Assembly (NCBI GenBank): GCA_964419935.1
Contig: CAYQQJ010000026.1
Coordinates: forward strand, 1-43,905
Length of the DNA: 43,905 bases
DNA from: CAYQQJ01 sp964419935
GTDB lineage: Bacteria; Pseudomonadota; Gammaproteobacteria; Pseudomonadales; Cellvibrionaceae
Direction: 5' to 3'
Part shown: piece after piece, positions 40,928 through 43,905 of the stretch
Numbering within the stretch: position 1 is the first letter of the stretch
How the letters are laid out: every line of letters starts with the position of its first letter
The notes under the pieces: generated by a model
Seen by the model: the letters and a program-made list of their open reading frames with translations, nothing else
Told to the model about the DNA's origin: nothing
The model's database searches: none
Translations under genes and position numbers: made by a program

Positions 40928-43732
40928 ATGCAAAATGATAATAAGCTGCGCAAAAGAATTCTCACCTTGGCCATTGTACCCTCACTGGTCATCGGCGTTT
41001 TTCTGCTGGTCAGTTTCGCACTGCTTTACCGTGATCAGATCAGGTCGCTGGAGCAGGAGAAATTTGAGATGGCGGAACATATCATTTCCGTTCACGCCGC
41101 TTCCGGCACAGCCTGGCAAAAACCGGAGAGTCTCTTCCACACACTGCTGGCCATTAACACGGTGCGCAGCGTGTCCCTTTACGACGCAAACAAAACTGTC
41201 GTTGCCAGTGCCGGTCTACCCGGGATTCCCGCTCATCAACTCGATCCTGCTCGCTTTGAAAACCAGCCTATGCACTGGCAAGGGAAAAACATCAGTTATA
41301 ACCTGATTCCAATACCCGGAAAATATAACGAACCCGCCAAACACTGGTTATTGGTCGAAATGGATCAAGTCGCATTCGATGTTCTTCACCAGCGTGGATT
41401 GCTGATTATGCTGGTTTGCGTATCACTCGCGCTGGCGACCATTGGCTGGTGTACAAGCCGTTTGCGAACCATGATTCTGGTTCCCTTGCGCCAGTTGAGG
41501 TCCGGACTCGATGGCTATTTGAATGGTGATGTTACCCAACCAATCATGGTGGGAAAATCCACCGGGTTCCAGGGCCTGGCGGACGCCATTGGTGAACTCG
41601 CCAAGCGGCAACAATGCCAACAGGACGACATGCAATCGGACCTGGAACAGTATACCCAGGAACTGCGCGAAACACTGGAGACTGTCGAAATTCAAAACAT
41701 TGAGCTGGACATGGCACGCAAAAATGCCCTGCAGTCGAGCCGGGCAAAATCGGAGTTTCTGGCCAACGCCAGCCATGAACTGCGCACACCGCTCAACGGT
41801 ATCATTGGTTTCGCCAGTTTGCTGTTGAAAACCGATTTAACCAATCAGCAGACCGACTATTTATCGACGATTGAGCAATCCGCACAGGGACTGCTGACAA
41901 TCATCAACGATATTCTGGATATTTCCCGGCTGGAAACAGATCAGCTGACACTGGAATACAAGTCGGTTCCCATCTACCAGATAATTTCCGAAGTTCTCAA
42001 AATTCATGCTCCCAGCGCTCATGAAAAGAAGCTGCGCCTGGTTACATTGGTTGATCCTCATGTACCACAGAATTTGCTCGGGGATCCATTGCGTCTGAAG
42101 CAGGTCATCGGCAATCTGGTTTCAAATGCGATTAAATATTCGGACCAGGACAACGTCATCATTCGCGTTAACTTTATGGGGGAAACAGACAATCAGATTC
42201 AGCTCAAGTTCAGCATTTCGGACAGCGGCATAGGCCTGACCCAAGACCAGCAAAACGGCCTGTTCGAATCTTTCAGTCAGATCGATACCGCAGATAACCG
42301 CATACGAAGTGGCACAGGCCTGGGCCTTGCGATTGCCCGCGGCCTGGTTCATCGAATGCACGGGGAAATTGGCGTTGATAGCGAACCGGGAAAAGGTTCC
42401 ACCTTCTGGTTCACCGCCAGACTGGGATTGAACCATCGCGAATTGAACACCAACAAACATGTGAACAGCCTTGGGCAAGCACGGGTGCTGGTATATGACA
42501 ACAACACCGTCGGCCGCTCTGAAGTCACGCACTTGATGAACAGTTGGGGCGCCAGTTACGTTGAAGTCGAACAGTTCGATGATATCCGGGTACAACTGGA
42601 CCAGCAATCGTCTGAAGCGCCACTCCAGCTGGCTATTCTGGATGCACAAGTCAGCAAAAACGTGTTCGACAAACACAAACTGCGCGCCTGTGTGGAGCAG
42701 CTCAATAACCTCTATCACCTCCCGGTTATTGTTCTGGCATTGCCGAGCATCTGTCGTATCCTCGCCCCCGTGCTGGACAAACTCCAGGCGGTGGTCGTAG
42801 CGCGGCCTGTTGTGCACGATCAACTTCATCGCACCATATGCAACCAACTTGGCGTCACCGCATTCGCGTCACAGGAACAATCGGACTATCAGCCCCCATC
42901 TCCGCGTCCAGACACGCCGGCCAACATACTGGCTGTCGATGACAACCCGGCCAACCTGCGGTTGGTGAGTGAACTCCTGAAAGGGCTCGGCGCCAAGGTA
43001 CAAACCGCCAGCAACGGGAACACCGCACTCAAGCTAGGCGCGCAACAGACGTTTGATCTTGTGCTCATGGATATCCAAATGCCAGTGATGGATGGCATCG
43101 AAACCACGCAACGATTCCGCGAACAAGAACCCGATGGCCAACGAACGCCCATTATCGCTTTGACCGCGCACGCGGTGGATGAGCAGAAAACCCGGTTGCT
43201 GCTAGCGGGCATGGATGATTATTTGAGCAAGCCGGTAAGCGAGAGCGACCTGCGTCAGATCATTGATCGCTGGGCGCGCCGAGCCACAGTAGCACCACCC
43301 GCTCCCGTCAAGGAAATCGCCGCCCGATTGGACCGACAGCAGGAAATTTTTGACATAACCAATGCCCTGGCACTTGCACGCAATAATGCAGATTTAGCCA
43401 AAGACATGTTTGTTATGCTGCTGGCATCCTTGGACGAAACAACCAACGCCATCGCCAATGCAATGACGGCCGGTGATATGGAACGCTTACACGAGGTTGT
43501 ACACAAACTCTATGGCGGCTGCTGTTACTGTGGTGTCCCGGCCCTGCGCAAGGTGACGGAAGAACTACACACTATGCTGCAGAACAAGAATTATGGCGAC
43601 GTCAATAACGCCGTGGCTCAATTGATGACACGTCTCGTCGAGTTGCAGCAATGGGCTTACGGGCAGGACATGGGGGACCTGTTTGCCTCGGCCGAGGACG
43701 AATTGATGTCTAGCGATAACGTTCCACAATGA
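40928..43732 (+). CDS. gacS: Hybrid sensor kinase GacS/BarA
   Basis: GacS/BarA phosphorylates GacA/UvrY, which activates small RNAs that sequester RsmA/CsrA. The 934-residue order is: membrane segments at about 11-34 and 156-175, a periplasmic sensor between them, and a HAMP-like region at ~176-230. The kinase H-box follows with His283 (ANASHELRTPLNG), then LGDPLRLKQVIGNLVSNAIK and GTGLGLAIARGL. A degenerate receiver at ~515-640 precedes a true receiver with Asp715 (VLMDIQMPVMDG) and an HPt domain with His859 (VVHKLYGGCCYCGV). ATG 40928 follows GCAGG by about 8 bases; a TTG start at 40850 is less likely. It follows the Pseudomonas relA-cysM-gacS order. Confidence 0.95.
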   Translation: MQNDNKLRKRILTLAIVPSLVIGVFLLVSFALLYRDQIRSLEQEKFEMAEHIISVHAASGTAWQKPESLFHTLLAINTVRSVSLYDANKTVVASAGLPGIPAHQLDPARFENQPMHWQGKNISYNLIPIPGKYNEPAKHWLLVEMDQVAFDVLHQRGLLIMLVCVSLALATIGWCTSRLRTMILVPLRQLRSGLDGYLNGDVTQPIMVGKSTGFQGLADAIGELAKRQQCQQDDMQSDLEQYTQELRETLETVEIQNIELDMARKNALQSSRAKSEFLANASHELRTPLNGIIGFASLLLKTDLTNQQTDYLSTIEQSAQGLLTIINDILDISRLETDQLTLEYKSVPIYQIISEVLKIHAPSAHEKKLRLVTLVDPHVPQNLLGDPLRLKQVIGNLVSNAIKYSDQDNVIIRVNFMGETDNQIQLKFSISDSGIGLTQDQQNGLFESFSQIDTADNRIRSGTGLGLAIARGLVHRMHGEIGVDSEPGKGSTFWFTARLGLNHRELNTNKHVNSLGQARVLVYDNNTVGRSEVTHLMNSWGASYVEVEQFDDIRVQLDQQSSEAPLQLAILDAQVSKNVFDKHKLRACVEQLNNLYHLPVIVLALPSICRILAPVLDKLQAVVVARPVVHDQLHRTICNQLGVTAFASQEQSDYQPPSPRPDTPANILAVDDNPANLRLVSELLKGLGAKVQTASNGNTALKLGAQQTFDLVLMDIQMPVMDGIETTQRFREQEPDGQRTPIIALTAHAVDEQKTRLLLAGMDDYLSKPVSESDLRQIIDRWARRATVAPPAPVKEIAARLDRQQEIFDITNALALARNNADLAKDMFVMLLASLDETTNAIANAMTAGDMERLHEVVHKLYGGCCYCGVPALRKVTEELHTMLQNKNYGDVNNAVAQLMTRLVELQQWAYGQDMGDLFASAEDELMSSDNVPQ

Positions 43733-43775
43733 CTATCCGCCCGTGCGGCGCGACTATTAGAGATATATTAAATTG

Positions 43776-43801
43776 GCAATTAACATTACCGAGTTAATTG
43801 C
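43776..43801 (+). other. Stem-loop downstream of gacS
   Basis: GCAATTAAC pairs perfectly over 9 bases with GTTAATTGC around an 8-base loop, 43 bases past the gacS stop. It may be an RNA 3' end; a T-run is missing. Confidence 0.4.
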
Positions 43802-43832
43802 ATTCACGCGATAAAGGTAGCTGCTTCGACCC

Positions 43833-43905
43833 GTTTGTCATCAGGGAAAGATCTTTTGAAAACGCATAAACACGTCCCTGTGGCTTCGACGTGCATGGAT
43901 GCACT
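43833..43905 (-). repeat. Palindromic element copy 6, truncated by window end
   Basis: The left arm GTTTGTCATCAGGGAAAGAT is followed by ACGCATAAACACGTCCCTGT. On the minus strand CAC/GTG closes AGGGAC (43871-43882). On the plus strand GTGC/GCAC closes ATGGAT (43891-43904). It is inverted relative to copy 5 and continues beyond the window. It lies 100 bases past gacS. Confidence 0.8.

Overview
The window looks like the chromosome of a motile gammaproteobacterium of the Pseudomonadales/Oceanospirillales type. The evidence is the Pseudomonas-like flagellar order (flgN-flgM-flgA / cheV-cheR / flgBCDE / flgFGHIJKL / fliC), the relA, cysM, gacS neighbourhood, an AlgP-like histone H1-type protein, and sigma-54 plus sigma-28 flagellar promoters. 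I cannot name the genus from sequence alone. No prophage, IS element, CRISPR array or genomic island is visible; the accessory content is almost entirely intergenic repeats.

Layout. Positions 1-605 hold the 5' part of a LysM-domain gene broken by an apparent one-base deletion. Positions 1278-15009 are a minus-strand block for flagellin, hook-filament junction, P/L rings, rod, hook and hook cap (fliC, flgL, flgK, flgJ, flgI, flgH, flgG, flgF, flgE, flgD, flgC, flgB). Positions 15315-17458 carry cheR and cheV, with a possible 38-codon ORF overlapping the cheR start. Divergently, 17694-19642 carries flgA, flgM and flgN. Near-consensus sigma-54 sites precede flgB, flgF and fliC, with a weaker one before flgA. 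Good sigma-28 sites precede cheV and flgM.

The rest is mostly housekeeping. tRNA-Arg(CCT) and rsmE are followed by a GGDEF/EAL protein, ttcA, a divergent PilZ-like protein, bioA, trpS, a queuosine-tRNA mannosyltransferase-like protein, a cNMP-binding/rhodanese-like protein, M18 aminopeptidase, uppP, tsaB, an AT-hook/AlgP-like protein, adk, mazG, relA, cysM and the gacS/barA hybrid kinase. Several products fit one regulatory theme: c-di-GMP (GGDEF/EAL, PilZ-like), (p)ppGpp (RelA) and Gac/Rsm (GacS), all of which commonly affect motility.

The most unusual signal is a dispersed family of palindromic elements (six copies, near 741-990, 11910-12016, 25468-25573, 25598-25818, 27397-27554 and 43833-43905). 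Each has long outer arms. Inside are small hairpins whose loops keep the pattern A(G/T)GGA(C/T) while their stem sequences change with compensating bases. The loop and closing stem resemble the CsrA/RsmA binding hairpin. Several other repeat types (GTAGCCCGGAT palindrome, AGCTTG-rich repeats, GTAGGGTGGGC repeats, AAAAGGG heptamers) fill the flagellar intergenic gaps.
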